In this document: in pieces, positions 1 through 8,276 of the stretch
Numbering within the stretch: position 1 is the first letter of the stretch
Layout: each line of letters opens with the position of its first letter
NCBI RefSeq assembly: GCF_007670255.1
Contig: NZ_SZVS01000009.1
Location: forward strand, 120,823-184,822
Direction of reading: 5' to 3'
From: Paenarthrobacter nicotinovorans
GTDB taxonomy: Bacteria > Actinomycetota > Actinomycetes > Actinomycetales > Micrococcaceae
DNA length: 64,000 nt
The notes under the pieces: model-generated
The model's input: the letters and a program-made list of their open reading frames with translations, nothing else
What the model was told of the DNA's origin: nothing
The model's database searches: none
Translations under genes and position numbers: made by a program

Positions 1-118
1 TTGGGGTGACGCTCTCTCACGTCCCGCGTGCTTGCTGCGGACCCTCTCTCACATCCCGCGTCCTTGCGACGCACGCTCGCTCACGTCCCGCCTGTTTGGG
101 GTGACGCTCTCTCACGAT
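1..118 (+). repeat. 32-bp tandem repeat array, copy 1
   Basis: About three and a half degenerate units of 31-33 bp, each carrying a core like CTCTCTCACGTCCCGCGTG and ending in a GG-rich tail. The same unit recurs in reverse orientation at 285-429, and in plus orientation at 56284-56365 and 63385-63612. I see no coding sequence here. Period and core are directly visible; function is unknown. Confidence 0.75.
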
Positions 119-234
119 CAGTCCTTCCGCCAGGCTAAACCCGGCGATGTCAGGCCAACCCCGAATCTCCGTTGTTCCGACACCCCCGACCAACTTGCTC
201 GAGGCGGACGACGTTTGTTCATAGGCAGGCCAAA
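119..234. other. Intergenic stretch without recognised gene
   Basis: Open frames cross this stretch on both strands, but they run through repeats and a terminator and have no recognisable domain or start signal. I see no tRNA or other RNA fold. It may be the remnant or trailer of a gene outside the window. Confidence 0.4.
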
Positions 235-281
235 AGCCCGACGTTGGCACCCAGGCCGGTGCCGACGTCGGGCTCTTGCTT
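235..281 (+). terminator. Strong stem-loop terminator
   Basis: Arms AGCCCGACGTTGGCACC (235-251) and GGTGCCGACGTCGGGCT (258-274) pair with one mismatch around a 6-nt loop, followed by CTTGCTTT on the plus strand. It probably ends a plus-strand transcript entering from outside the window. Confidence 0.7.
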
Positions 282-284
282 TGC

Positions 285-429
285 GTGAGTGGGGGTTGGG
301 TTGAAGGGTGGGGGATGTGAGTGAGGGCTGGGTTGAAGGTCGGGGGATGTGAGTGAGGGCTGGGTTGAAGGTCGGGGGATGTGAGTGGGGGTTGGGTTGG
401 AGGTCGGGGGATGTGAGTGAGGGTGGAGG
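285..429 (-). repeat. 32-bp tandem repeat array, copy 2 (inverted)
   Basis: Four units of exactly 32 bp start with GTGAGTG at 285, 317, 349 and 381, followed by a partial fifth unit. Units 2 and 3 are identical. Read on the minus strand the core is CTCACTCACATCCCCC, matching the other arrays. The array starts 10 nt after the terminator stem. Confidence 0.85.
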
Positions 430-549
430 TCATTTGGGCGTTCGTCGCAACCTCGAACCGTTCACTGCAACGCTAAGGCGCTTCCAGTCATGACTCGTTC
501 TCCCTTATGAATTTTCCTCAGCAACCCATGTCACAGTAAAAACAACCCC

Positions 550-606
550 TTGACCGTGATCCACCACACACGTAGTCTGATGCAACAGCGTTGCGTTGAA
601 TGCAAC
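550..606 (+). promoter_or_regulatory. Promoter and palindromic operator of the creatine module
   Basis: A -35 TTGACC (550-555) and -10 TAGTCT (573-578) are 17 nt apart. Just downstream is an overlapping double palindrome, GCAAC-AGC-GTTGC-GTTGAAT-GCAAC (582-606), covering the expected transcription start. I infer it is the site of the IclR-type regulator at 3361; that link is untested. Confidence 0.55.
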
Positions 607-627
607 CCCAATGATTTTGGTGGACAC

Positions 628-1986
628 ATGAGCAATGAATCCTCTGTGGCAGCCGAGCAAGGCAACCCAACCGCCTCTGGCTACAACCACACACCCAGCC
701 CCGATAGCACGGTCAGTAAGGACACTCGACGGCGAGTTGTCACTGCGAGCTTCATCGGCAACTTTGTCGAATGGTTCGACTACGCCGTTTATGGATACTT
801 GGCCGGCATCATCTCCTCAGTTTTCTTCCCCGAGTCGGACCGGCAAACCGCCCTGCTCGCAACTTTCGGTGTCTTCGCCATCAGCTTCTTTGTGAGGCCG
901 CTTGGCGGTTTCATCTGGGGCCACATTGGCGACAGGCTTGGACGAAAGCAGGCACTGTCCCTGTCCATCCTGCTGATGTCAGTTGCCACGTTCTGCATCG
1001 CGCTGATTCCGGGATACGCAACGATCGGCGTCATGGCGCCCATCCTGCTCCTGCTCGTCAGGGTGGTCCAAGGCTTCTCGGCGGCAGGCGAATATGCAGG
1101 TGCCTCCGCGTTCCTCGTGGAGTACGCACCGGCACACAGGCGCGGACTCTATGCCGCCGTCGTGCCTGCAAGTACCGCAGCGGGACTGCTGCTGGGCTCC
1201 TTGCTCGCCGCCCTGCTGAGTTCAGTCCTGACCGCTGAGCAGCTGAACGAATGGGGCTGGCGCCTGCCCTTCCTGCTCGCAGCACCCATGGGCCTGATCG
1301 GGCGGTACATAAGGACCAAGCTCGAGGACACGCCCGCATTCCGGGAGTTGGCGGGGAAGGACCATGCCGTCAAGGCGCCGGCCTTCGCCATGTTCAGGAC
1401 CTACCGGAAGCAGCTCATCATCGCCACGGGAGCTGTGCTGCTCAACGCCGTGGGCTTCTACGTCATCCTCAGCTACATGCCGACGTACCTTTCGGAAGAA
1501 CTTGGTTTCGGCGCCACGGAGTCCTTCCTGGCAACCACGATCGCGCTGGCCAGCTACATCGGCTTCATTTTCCTGACGGGAATTGCATCGGACAGGTTTG
1601 GCAGGAAGAAGATGCTCCTCACCGCGTCCGTCCTGTTCGTGCTGCTGACTGTGCCGGCCTTCATGCTCTTGGATACGGGAAACTTCCTCGTGATCGTGCT
1701 GGTGCAGATCCTGCTGGGCGGGATGCTCACTCTCAATGACGGCACCCTGCCGAGCTTCCTCGCCGAACTCTTTCCCACCAAGGTCCGCTACACCGGCTTT
1801 GCAGTGAGCTTCAACCTCTCCAACGCCCTGTTCGGTGGTACCGCCCCGTTCATGGCGACACTCCTGATTGGCATGACCCACAACCAGCTGGCACCTGGCT
1901 GGTACCTCGTGGCTGCCTCCCTGGTTTCCCTCGTCGCAGTCCTCTTCGCAGCAGAAACGTCAAAGAAGCCGCTGCAGCAGGACTGA
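628..1986 (+). CDS. MHS-family (MFS) transporter, probably creatine uptake
   Basis: A 452-residue major facilitator protein of the metabolite:H+ symporter group, the family of ProP, KgtP and ShiA. After a short polar tail, the first helix region has the family hallmark GNFVEWFDYAVYGYLA, followed by the loop motif GDRLGRKQAL and, in the second half, SDRFGRKKML. About 12 membrane helices are expected. I chose the ATG at 628 because homologues have short tails and GGTGGA precedes it; the frame stays open upstream to 550, which overlaps the promoter. The creatinase gene follows after 31 nt, so the likely substrate is creatine. Family is sure; substrate is inferred from neighbours. Confidence 0.85.
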   Translation: MSNESSVAAEQGNPTASGYNHTPSPDSTVSKDTRRRVVTASFIGNFVEWFDYAVYGYLAGIISSVFFPESDRQTALLATFGVFAISFFVRPLGGFIWGHIGDRLGRKQALSLSILLMSVATFCIALIPGYATIGVMAPILLLLVRVVQGFSAAGEYAGASAFLVEYAPAHRRGLYAAVVPASTAAGLLLGSLLAALLSSVLTAEQLNEWGWRLPFLLAAPMGLIGRYIRTKLEDTPAFRELAGKDHAVKAPAFAMFRTYRKQLIIATGAVLLNAVGFYVILSYMPTYLSEELGFGATESFLATTIALASYIGFIFLTGIASDRFGRKKMLLTASVLFVLLTVPAFMLLDTGNFLVIVLVQILLGGMLTLNDGTLPSFLAELFPTKVRYTGFAVSFNLSNALFGGTAPFMATLLIGMTHNQLAPGWYLVAASLVSLVAVLFAAETSKKPLQQD

Positions 1987-2017
1987 GAAACAACTACACC
2001 CATTGAAAGGAATCACC

Positions 2018-3274
2018 ATGACCATCACCGAACACGAGTCCGTCAACGACGTCGCCAAGCTCGAGCGCACCAAGGTCCTCAATAACGGCGAAAAGGTCTC
2101 ACTGACCTTCTCCGATGCCGAGTTCGAACGCCGTCTCGCAGGCCTCCGCAGCATCATGGCCGAGAAAGACCTCGACGCCGTCATCCTCACGAGCTACCAC
2201 TCCATCAAGTACTACTCCGACTTCCTCTTCACCTATTTCGGACGCTCGTACGGCATGGTGGTCACCAAGGACGACACAGTCACCATCACGGCAAATATCG
2301 ACGCCGGTATGCCTTGGCGCCGCAGCTACGGCGAGAACCTCGTGTACACCGACTGGCGCCGTGACAACTACATCCATGCCATCCAGGAAGTCCTCCGCAC
2401 CCGCGGCATCAACCCGCGCCGCATCGGCGTCGAAGATGATTCCCTGCCGTTGGATAACCGCAACAAGATCCAGGCGGCCTTCTCCGGAGCAACGCTGGTT
2501 GACGTTGCCCAGGCGGCAATGCGGCAGCGCATGATCAAGTCGCAGGAAGAGATCGCGGTCATCAAGCACGGCGCCCGCATCGGTGACCTCGGCGGCGAAG
2601 CCATCCGCAACGCCATTACAGCCGGGATCACGGAGTACGAGGTAGCGCTGATCGGCACTGAAGCCATGGTCCATGAAATCGCGCGCACGTTCCCGGACTC
2701 GGAAATCCGCGACACCTGGGTGTGGTTCCAGTCCGGGATCAACACCGATGGCGCCCACAACTGGGCAACGACCCGCAAGATCCAGGAACACGACATCCTG
2801 TCCCTGAACTGTTTCCCGATGACCAGCGGTTACTACACCGCCCTTGAGCGCACCCTGTTTTACGGTGAACCCGACGCCCGTTCCCTTGAGCTGTGGAACA
2901 TCAACGTTGAAGTCCACAAGCGGGGACTGGAACTCATCAAGCCCGGCGCCGTGTGCAAGGACATCGCCGCGGAGCTCAACGAGATCTACGTCAGCCACGG
3001 ACTGCTCGCCAACCGGACCTTCGGCTACGGCCACTCGTTCGGCGTGCTCAGCCACTACTACGGGCGTGAGGCTGGCCTTGAACTGCGCGAGGACATCGAG
3101 ACGGTACTGGAGCCGGGCATGGTGGTATCCATGGAACCGATGATTACTGTGCTGGATGGCCAGCCGGGCGCAGGCGGCTACCGTGAGCACGACATCCTGG
3201 TGGTGGGCGAGGACGGCGCGGAGAACATCACCAAGTTCCCGTTCGGCCCCGAGCACAACATCATCGGAGCGTAA
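2018..3274 (+). CDS. Creatinase (creatine amidinohydrolase)
   Basis: A 418-residue cytoplasmic enzyme that hydrolyses creatine to sarcosine and urea. It belongs to the M24 'pita-bread' fold family but acts on creatine, not peptides. From memory of Pseudomonas creatinase, long stretches match: TSYHSIKYYSDFL, ANIDAGMPWRR, WFQSGINTDGAHN, CFPMTSGYYTALERTLF and YGHSFGVLSHYYGREAG. The catalytic His equivalent lies in DGAHN at about residue 247. ATG 2018 follows GAAAGGA; an in-frame TTG at 2003 is less likely. It forms an operon with the upstream transporter. No sarcosine oxidase gene is in the window. Confidence 0.93.
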   Translation: MTITEHESVNDVAKLERTKVLNNGEKVSLTFSDAEFERRLAGLRSIMAEKDLDAVILTSYHSIKYYSDFLFTYFGRSYGMVVTKDDTVTITANIDAGMPWRRSYGENLVYTDWRRDNYIHAIQEVLRTRGINPRRIGVEDDSLPLDNRNKIQAAFSGATLVDVAQAAMRQRMIKSQEEIAVIKHGARIGDLGGEAIRNAITAGITEYEVALIGTEAMVHEIARTFPDSEIRDTWVWFQSGINTDGAHNWATTRKIQEHDILSLNCFPMTSGYYTALERTLFYGEPDARSLELWNINVEVHKRGLELIKPGAVCKDIAAELNEIYVSHGLLANRTFGYGHSFGVLSHYYGREAGLELREDIETVLEPGMVVSMEPMITVLDGQPGAGGYREHDILVVGEDGAENITKFPFGPEHNIIGA

Positions 3275-3282
3275 GTGATGGG

Positions 3283-3314
3283 ACCGGTGGGCGCAGTGCA
3301 CGGCGCCCACCGGT
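3283..3314 (+). terminator. Stem-loop after creatinase
   Basis: A perfect 12-bp stem, ACCGGTGGGCGC (3283-3294) with GCGCCCACCGGT (3303-3314), loop 8 nt, lies 8 nt after the creatinase stop. There is no T-run, so termination is probable but not certain. Confidence 0.6.
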
Positions 3315-3360
3315 TCCGGCGACGCAACGCCAGCAGCCCGCAGCGAAATATAGTGAACCT

Positions 3361-4173
3361 ATGACTCCCTCCGAATCCAGCGAGACGCCTGACACCAGCG
3401 GTAACGGTGACAGCAAGAGCACCTCGGTCATCGTGAACGCCATTGCAGTGCTGCGTAGCTTCTCTGCGGGCGAACCCCTCCTTGGAGTCACGGAAATCGC
3501 AGGCCGTATTGGTCTGCACAAGAGCACCGTCTCGCGGATTTTGGCCACTTTGGAGCAAGAGGGTTTGGTGGAGCGCGACGTCGATTCGCGCAGGTTCCGC
3601 TTGGGGCTGGGCATGATCGCAATGTCGGGCCCCCTCCTGGCGGAACTCGATGAGCGGCGGGTTGCCTACCCCGTTTTGCAGGAGTTGACCGAACGCACCG
3701 GCGAGACCAGCGCGCTCATGGTGTGGAACGGCGTCGAATCCATGTGTGTGGAGCAGATCCCCAGCCGACACCAGGTCAAGCACCTTGCTCCGCTCGGGGC
3801 CCGATACACGGAGGCGCTGAGCTCCTCCGTGCAGGTTTTTCTGGCAGCCGAAGACCCGGAACGGGTCCGTCACCTGCTCCGTGGCGGGTCCATCACGTTG
3901 CCTGGGCTGGATGATGATTCCGTGGAGATGTACCTTGACCGGCTCAAGGAAAGCGCGGCACGTGGATGGGCCGTCAACTTCGGCGAAACGTCCATCGAAG
4001 AGGTTGGCGTTGCCTCCCCGGTGTACGACCATCGGGGAAGCATCGTGGCCTCGGTGTTGATCCCGGCTCCGAAGTTCCGCGTTTCGCAGGAAGTCCTGGC
4101 CGGCCTCGGCGAGGCTTGCGCGGCGGCGGCGGCCAAGGTCACAACCCGTCTGGGTGGCCGCACCCCTCAGTAG
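3361..4173 (+). CDS. IclR-family transcriptional regulator
   Basis: A 270-residue IclR-type regulator. After a 25-residue polar tail comes the winged helix-turn-helix (residues about 27-85, with LLGVTEIAGRIGLHKSTVSRI as the HTH), then the IclR effector domain with FGETSIEEVGVASPVYDHRG near residues 208-227. The -10 box TATAGT (3349-3354) lies 6 nt before the ATG and there is no Shine-Dalgarno, so the mRNA is probably leaderless. It sits behind creatinase and likely controls the transporter-creatinase operon in response to creatine or a breakdown product. Effector and target are inferred. Confidence 0.88.
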   Translation: MTPSESSETPDTSGNGDSKSTSVIVNAIAVLRSFSAGEPLLGVTEIAGRIGLHKSTVSRILATLEQEGLVERDVDSRRFRLGLGMIAMSGPLLAELDERRVAYPVLQELTERTGETSALMVWNGVESMCVEQIPSRHQVKHLAPLGARYTEALSSSVQVFLAAEDPERVRHLLRGGSITLPGLDDDSVEMYLDRLKESAARGWAVNFGETSIEEVGVASPVYDHRGSIVASVLIPAPKFRVSQEVLAGLGEACAAAAAKVTTRLGGRTPQ

Positions 4174-4190
4174 CCGGCCCGGGGCGTCAC

Positions 4191-4250
4191 CGAGATGGCA
4201 GTTAATGGCAATCCAGCGCCCCCACACTGTCATTAATTGCCAAGTCGGCG
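4191..4250. repeat. 60-bp palindromic element, copy A
   Basis: Starts CGAGATGGCAGTTAATGGCA and ends ATTAATTGCCAAGTCGGCG. The arms pair with about five mismatches in 22. The same 60-bp element occurs at 6451-6510 and 53322-53381. This copy lies just before the GH28 promoter. Confidence 0.85.
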
Positions 4251-4260
4251 GGTGAGGTTC

Positions 4261-4309
4261 TTGACCGCGCGCCCAATCCTTCCTAGGGTATCTTGAGAAA
4301 ACGTTTTCT
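4261..4309 (+). promoter_or_regulatory. Promoter with LacI-type operator for the GH28 gene
   Basis: TTGACC (4261-4266), a 17-nt spacer and TAGGGT (4284-4289) form a good promoter. A perfect palindrome, AGAAAACGTTTTCT (4296-4309), with the central CG typical of LacI/GalR operators, covers the transcription start. No LacI-family gene is in the window, so the repressor is encoded elsewhere. Confidence 0.75.
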
Positions 4310-4388
4310 TAGCCATCTCAAACACCCACTGGAGAGCTCTGTTCCTCCAAGTACTGGGGTACATCGTTGTGCCCCGGGAAGGATTTCC

Positions 4389-6437
4389 ATGAGATCGACC
4401 CGAAGAAAACCGCAGTCCCGGCACCGTCTGGCAAGCACCATGCTGGCAGCGGTGATGGGAATGACATCCGTCGCCGCCGTCGCCTTGCCGGCAAGTGCCG
4501 CCCCCGCAGGAAAGGTGGACAGCCCGGCGTGCTCCAGTACCAGCATTCTCCTGAGCGACGGAAGCGGCAGGGTCCCGCAAAACCTGTGCGTTCCGGCGCA
4601 GGCGACGGACAGTACCAAGACGCTGCTGGTGTGGAACAAACCGGACATTTACGACGACGTTGTGGACTACCGCGTCTACCTGAACGGACGCGCTGTGGGA
4701 ACCGCCGAGGAAAATGCGCGCACCTTCTCGCCTGCCCAGGAATACGTGGAGGCATTCCGGGCCGCCGACCAGGACGGATTCCACGTTCGGACCGTTGCCC
4801 ACAATTACACCGTGACGGGCTTGTCTCCGCGCACCAGCTACCAGTTCGCTGTGACCGCCATCAGGGCCGATGGCAGCGAGTCTGCCGCGAGTGGACCGAT
4901 CACCGTGACCACCACGCCGGCACGCCACGAAGTCAGTATCACAGATCCGGCCTATAAGGCCGTGGGCGATGGGGCAAGCCTCAACACCAAGGCCATCCAA
5001 AAGGCAATCGACACCTGCCGCACACCTGGCTGTACTGTGGTGGTTCCCGCCGGAACCTTCAAAACCGGCGCGCTCTTCCTGCACTCGGACATGACCCTGG
5101 AGCTTCGGGAAGGAGCCCGTTTGCTCGGTTCCGACCTTGCTGAGGACTATCCCTTGGATAAGGGCTACTACCTCTATCCCGTCCCCGACCCCCTCCCAAC
5201 CGAGGCTGAATACCGAAACTACCGGAGGCCGCCGTCGCTCATTAACGTCCTTCCGGACGACAACGGCAGGTCCGCCGGAAATCGCGAGCCGGGCGCGGTT
5301 GCAAGCAACGTGCGCATCGTCGGCAAAGGCGTCGTGGACGGAAACGGCTGGAAGCGGACCGCCGAAGGATCGATAGTGGACGAAGCCGGCAACGAAATAC
5401 CCCAGTATGTGGCGAGTTCGGCAAGCAAGGTCCTGGACGACGGCGTGCTTGCCGCCGATCAGTTCCGCAAGGCCAAGGAGAATCCGGAAGCCCTCACCGG
5501 CGTCATCAACAAGCCTGAAACGCTGGATGACTCCGTACTCTACGGGCAGTACCGTTCAAGCCTGATGACCTTCATGGGAGTGAGGAACCTGTACATCGAG
5601 GGGGTCACGGCCGACAACCCGGCGTTCCACGGGGTGATGATCCTGGACACCGAAAACAGCACTGTCAACGCGATTCGGCACACCACGTACAACGCCAACA
5701 ACGGTGACGGTTTGGAGTTCGGCGGTGCGAGCAACGGGATCGTCTTGAACAATTTCTTTGACACCGGCGATGACCAGGTCAACTTCGCGGCAGGCCAGGG
5801 TAAATACGGAGCCCTTGGCAGACCGAGCGAGGACGTGTGGATCTTCAACAACTACATGCGCATGGGCCACGGCGGTGTTGCCGTCGGTTCAAACACGGCG
5901 GCTTGGGTGCAGCGCGTGCTTGCTGAAGACAACGTCATGTACAAAGTTGAAACCGGCGGCCTGCGGATGAAAAGTACCTCGGACATGGCCGGCGGAGGTC
6001 GTGATTTCCTCTTCCGCGACACCGCCATGGCGTGCATGGGAAGCAGCGCGTTCATCATGACGCTGAGCTACAACCAGTCGCCGTCGGGATATCTTGCTGC
6101 GGACTCGGCCACGTTCAAGGATGTGCAGGTCCGCAACGTTTCGGTGGACGGCAACAATTCGCCCACGTGCGGCATGGCTGTGTCCGACAGCAAGCCGGTC
6201 ATCGACATCCAGGCGGGTCCCGCGCTCGGCGAAGGAACGGCGACCCTGAGTGCCTTCACTTTCCAGGATGTGGTGTTCCGCAACGTCAACCCGGCCAACA
6301 TCAAGGGCCTGACGGATTCCTCCTTCGACAACGTGACGTTCCAGAGCGTGCGGAACAACGCCAACCCCTGGCGCTTGGACCAGTACTCCACAGGCAACAC
6401 TTTTACCAACGTGAGCCCTGCACCGCCCGGGAAGTAG
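4389..6437 (+). CDS. Secreted GH28 pectin-type glycoside hydrolase with FN3 domain
   Basis: A 682-residue exported enzyme. It has an Arg-rich start, a hydrophobic stretch and a cleavage site near ALPASAAPA (about residues 35-41). A fibronectin type III-like domain covers roughly residues 75-175 and ends in the SGPITVTTTP linker. A right-handed beta-helix domain follows. GH28 signature sites appear as NNGDGLEFGG, DTGDDQVNFAAG, MGHGGVAVGS and GGLRMKS, equivalent to the NTD, DD, GHG and RIK motifs. It probably acts on polygalacturonate-like chains in an exo fashion. ATG 4389 follows GGAAGGA; the frame is open upstream to 4293 but that part overlaps the operator. Exact substrate is unknown. Confidence 0.85.
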   Translation: MRSTRRKPQSRHRLASTMLAAVMGMTSVAAVALPASAAPAGKVDSPACSSTSILLSDGSGRVPQNLCVPAQATDSTKTLLVWNKPDIYDDVVDYRVYLNGRAVGTAEENARTFSPAQEYVEAFRAADQDGFHVRTVAHNYTVTGLSPRTSYQFAVTAIRADGSESAASGPITVTTTPARHEVSITDPAYKAVGDGASLNTKAIQKAIDTCRTPGCTVVVPAGTFKTGALFLHSDMTLELREGARLLGSDLAEDYPLDKGYYLYPVPDPLPTEAEYRNYRRPPSLINVLPDDNGRSAGNREPGAVASNVRIVGKGVVDGNGWKRTAEGSIVDEAGNEIPQYVASSASKVLDDGVLAADQFRKAKENPEALTGVINKPETLDDSVLYGQYRSSLMTFMGVRNLYIEGVTADNPAFHGVMILDTENSTVNAIRHTTYNANNGDGLEFGGASNGIVLNNFFDTGDDQVNFAAGQGKYGALGRPSEDVWIFNNYMRMGHGGVAVGSNTAAWVQRVLAEDNVMYKVETGGLRMKSTSDMAGGGRDFLFRDTAMACMGSSAFIMTLSYNQSPSGYLAADSATFKDVQVRNVSVDGNNSPTCGMAVSDSKPVIDIQAGPALGEGTATLSAFTFQDVVFRNVNPANIKGLTDSSFDNVTFQSVRNNANPWRLDQYSTGNTFTNVSPAPPGK

Positions 6438-6450
6438 AGCTTGGCGGCGC

Positions 6451-6510
6451 CGAGTTGGCAGTTAATGACAATCGGCGGCATCGACATTGTCATCAAATGC
6501 CATCTCGGCG
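6451..6510. repeat. 60-bp palindromic element, copy B
   Basis: Starts CGAGTTGGCAGTTAATGACA and ends ATCAAATGCCATCTCGGCG. Exactly 60 bp like the other two copies, with both arms well conserved and a variable centre of about 16 bp. It lies between the GH28 stop and its terminator. Confidence 0.85.
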
Positions 6511-6518
6511 CTAAGAAT

Positions 6519-6558
6519 GGCGGCCGCCCCCGAAAAGGAGCGGCCGCCGTCGTTGTTT
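6519..6558 (+). terminator. Terminator between GH28 and DUF4383 genes
   Basis: GGCGGCCGC (6519-6527) pairs perfectly with GCGGCCGCC (6540-6548) and is followed by GTCGTTGTTT. It sits between convergent genes and may serve both. Confidence 0.75.
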
Positions 6559-6575
6559 CCGCAAATATCGAGGGC

Positions 6576-7055
6576 TTACATCTTCCTTCGAGTCGCGGCT
6601 GTTTCGTCCATGACATCCCTGCCGAGCCAGACGCCGAGGCCGATCATGGCAACGCCAAGGATCAGGTGGAGCCAGTTATCGGCCGTGTTGAACGGGACGA
6701 AGTTGGCGCCCGTTCCCTGGTTGATGACCAGGCCGTAGATCCAGAGGACGATGTACACGGCGCCGCCGCCCAGAAGGAACAGGCGTGCCATGCGGTCGTT
6801 CCTTGCCATGGCCAATCCGGCCGCGCCGAACAGCAGGTGAACGATGTTGTGGAGTATGGACACTTGGAAGACTCCAAGCAGCATGGCGCCGGATTCATGT
6901 CCCGCAAAGGTCATGGCGCCGTAATTGGTGGTGATTCCCGGGATAAAGCCCAGGACGCCTACCAGCAGAAATACTATGCCAACGCCCATGGCGGTGTTGC
7001 GAAGTGTCAACCCCATCATGTGGTGGTGTTCGGCAGGGTGCGAAGCGGTGGTCAT
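6576..7055 (-). CDS. DUF4383 membrane protein
   Basis: A 159-residue protein with four predicted membrane helices and the GVLGFIPGITTNY segment typical of DUF4383 proteins of actinobacteria. Helices lie at about residues 23-45, 58-85, 92-112 and 125-145. The N-terminus is His-rich (HPAEHHH), which could bind metal but may simply be a tail. AAGGGAGGA before the ATG is a clear ribosome binding site. It is a single gene, divergent from the one at 7212. Function is unknown. Confidence 0.8.
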   Translation of the reverse strand: MTTASHPAEHHHMMGLTLRNTAMGVGIVFLLVGVLGFIPGITTNYGAMTFAGHESGAMLLGVFQVSILHNIVHLLFGAAGLAMARNDRMARLFLLGGGAVYIVLWIYGLVINQGTGANFVPFNTADNWLHLILGVAMIGLGVWLGRDVMDETAATRRKM

Positions 7056-7211
7056 CAGTCCTCCCTTTCACGCGGTTATGCGGCTCTTCTGCTGGAGAGC
7101 CGACCTGCGGCAAGGGGTGTGGCAAAACCTTGCCGACGCCGCCATAATACTCCTGAAATGCTCCGGATAGCAGGGGATCGGCCCGGTTCAGGAGCCGGTT
7201 AGCATGGATTC

Positions 7212-8183
7212 ATGAGCCAAGTGCCGAACGGTCGCGTGCACACCATTTTTTATGATGTCCGGGATCTGACGCCCTTCCGCGAGGGCTACGTCCGGACGCC
7301 TGTGCGCGGTTTGGCTGACGGCGTGAACGATGTTCTTTCGGGAGTCCTCAGTGGCCGGGACCATGCACGTTTGTCCGTGGTGGGCAGTGTCCCGAGGCTG
7401 AAGCTGTTGTCTTCGAAGGCGGCGAAAGCCATGCATGACGCCGTCTTTTCCTCCACAGAACCGGACCGCCTCCTCGCCTTCGCGCGGGCGAACCCGGGCT
7501 GGGCCGGGTTGTGCCACATCATGGCCGGGTTGCTGGTCTACAAACATGGCGGATACTTGCGCGCGTCCGAACTGCTGCAGCGCGGGTTGACTACCAGGAT
7601 CGACGACGACGCCAGCCAGTTCTCGGCGACGTACCTTGGGCAGGTGGTCACCCGGGTTGAGGTCGCCGAACGCATCGAGGTCCCCGTGCTGTTCAGCGAG
7701 GAATCCGTGTTCCTGGCGCTGGCCCATTGTCTCCGGGAAATGGGGATGACCGAAGCCGCCCTTGAAGCTGTGGTGGGTTTGCCGCCGTCGTTGCCTTCTG
7801 CCTTGGCCCGCTGCACAGCGGCGTTTTCCCTGGAGCGCCACCGTGACGTAGTGGTGTGGACCGAGGGTCTGCTGAATACCGACGACCTTTCGGCCGCGCT
7901 GTTGCTGATCCGGGCGCGGTCGCAGCGCGCCAGGGGCGACTTCGAGTCAGCCCAGGCTGCCTTGAAGGAGGTCCTTCGCCGCAGGAAGACCAATCTGGCG
8001 CTGAAGAACGACGCCCTGACGGACAGGGCTCTTCTGGCGCTGGACCAGGGCCGCCGGACGTTGACGCCGCGATCCATGCGGCACGCTCCCCCGGCTGAGC
8101 TGGAGTCCATGGAGGTCATCCGCAAAGACGCAGAAATGCGGCGGCTTTGGGAGAACGACTTCCGGCAGCTGGGCGGCGAATAG
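7212..8183 (+). CDS. Conserved actinobacterial protein, alpha-helical repeat type
   Basis: A 323-residue soluble protein with no signal peptide. The second half (about residues 160-290) reads as helical pairs resembling tetratricopeptide repeats, for example SLERHRDVVVWTEGLLN and ARGDFESAQAALKEVLRR. The N-terminal part with YVRTPVRGLADGVNDVL is not familiar. TAGCAT (7200-7205) lies 6 nt before the ATG, which suggests a leaderless mRNA, although GGAG at 7191 could be a weak binding site for a longer transcript. I do not recognise a function. Confidence 0.7.
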   Translation: MSQVPNGRVHTIFYDVRDLTPFREGYVRTPVRGLADGVNDVLSGVLSGRDHARLSVVGSVPRLKLLSSKAAKAMHDAVFSSTEPDRLLAFARANPGWAGLCHIMAGLLVYKHGGYLRASELLQRGLTTRIDDDASQFSATYLGQVVTRVEVAERIEVPVLFSEESVFLALAHCLREMGMTEAALEAVVGLPPSLPSALARCTAAFSLERHRDVVVWTEGLLNTDDLSAALLLIRARSQRARGDFESAQAALKEVLRRRKTNLALKNDALTDRALLALDQGRRTLTPRSMRHAPPAELESMEVIRKDAEMRRLWENDFRQLGGE

Positions 8184-8189
8184 GGACTA

Positions 8190-8260
8190 TTGTGCTGACC
8201 TCGGAAGCGGCGTACGCTCGTAATCAACCAAATCATTGATAAAGGATTTGGTTGATTACG
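8190..8260 (+). promoter_or_regulatory. ArsR-type promoter with long palindromic operator
   Basis: TTGTGC (8190-8195), a 17-nt spacer and TACGCT (8213-8218) form a plausible promoter. Immediately downstream is a perfect inverted repeat with 16-bp arms, CGTAATCAACCAAATC (8219-8234) and GATTTGGTTGATTACG (8245-8260), separated by 10 nt. Position and symmetry fit an autoregulatory site for the ArsR protein encoded next. Confidence 0.75.
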
Positions 8261-8276
8261 GAAGGTTTGAGGGTAG

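Noticed and set aside
17..433. Open frames across the left repeat region as genes
   Set aside because: They run through tandem repeats and a terminator, are low-complexity and have no domain or ribosome site.
2099..3310. Long antisense open frame over creatinase
   Set aside because: It is a high-GC shadow of the creatinase gene with no domain of its own; the same holds for those over jetC and the acyl-CoA dehydrogenase gene.
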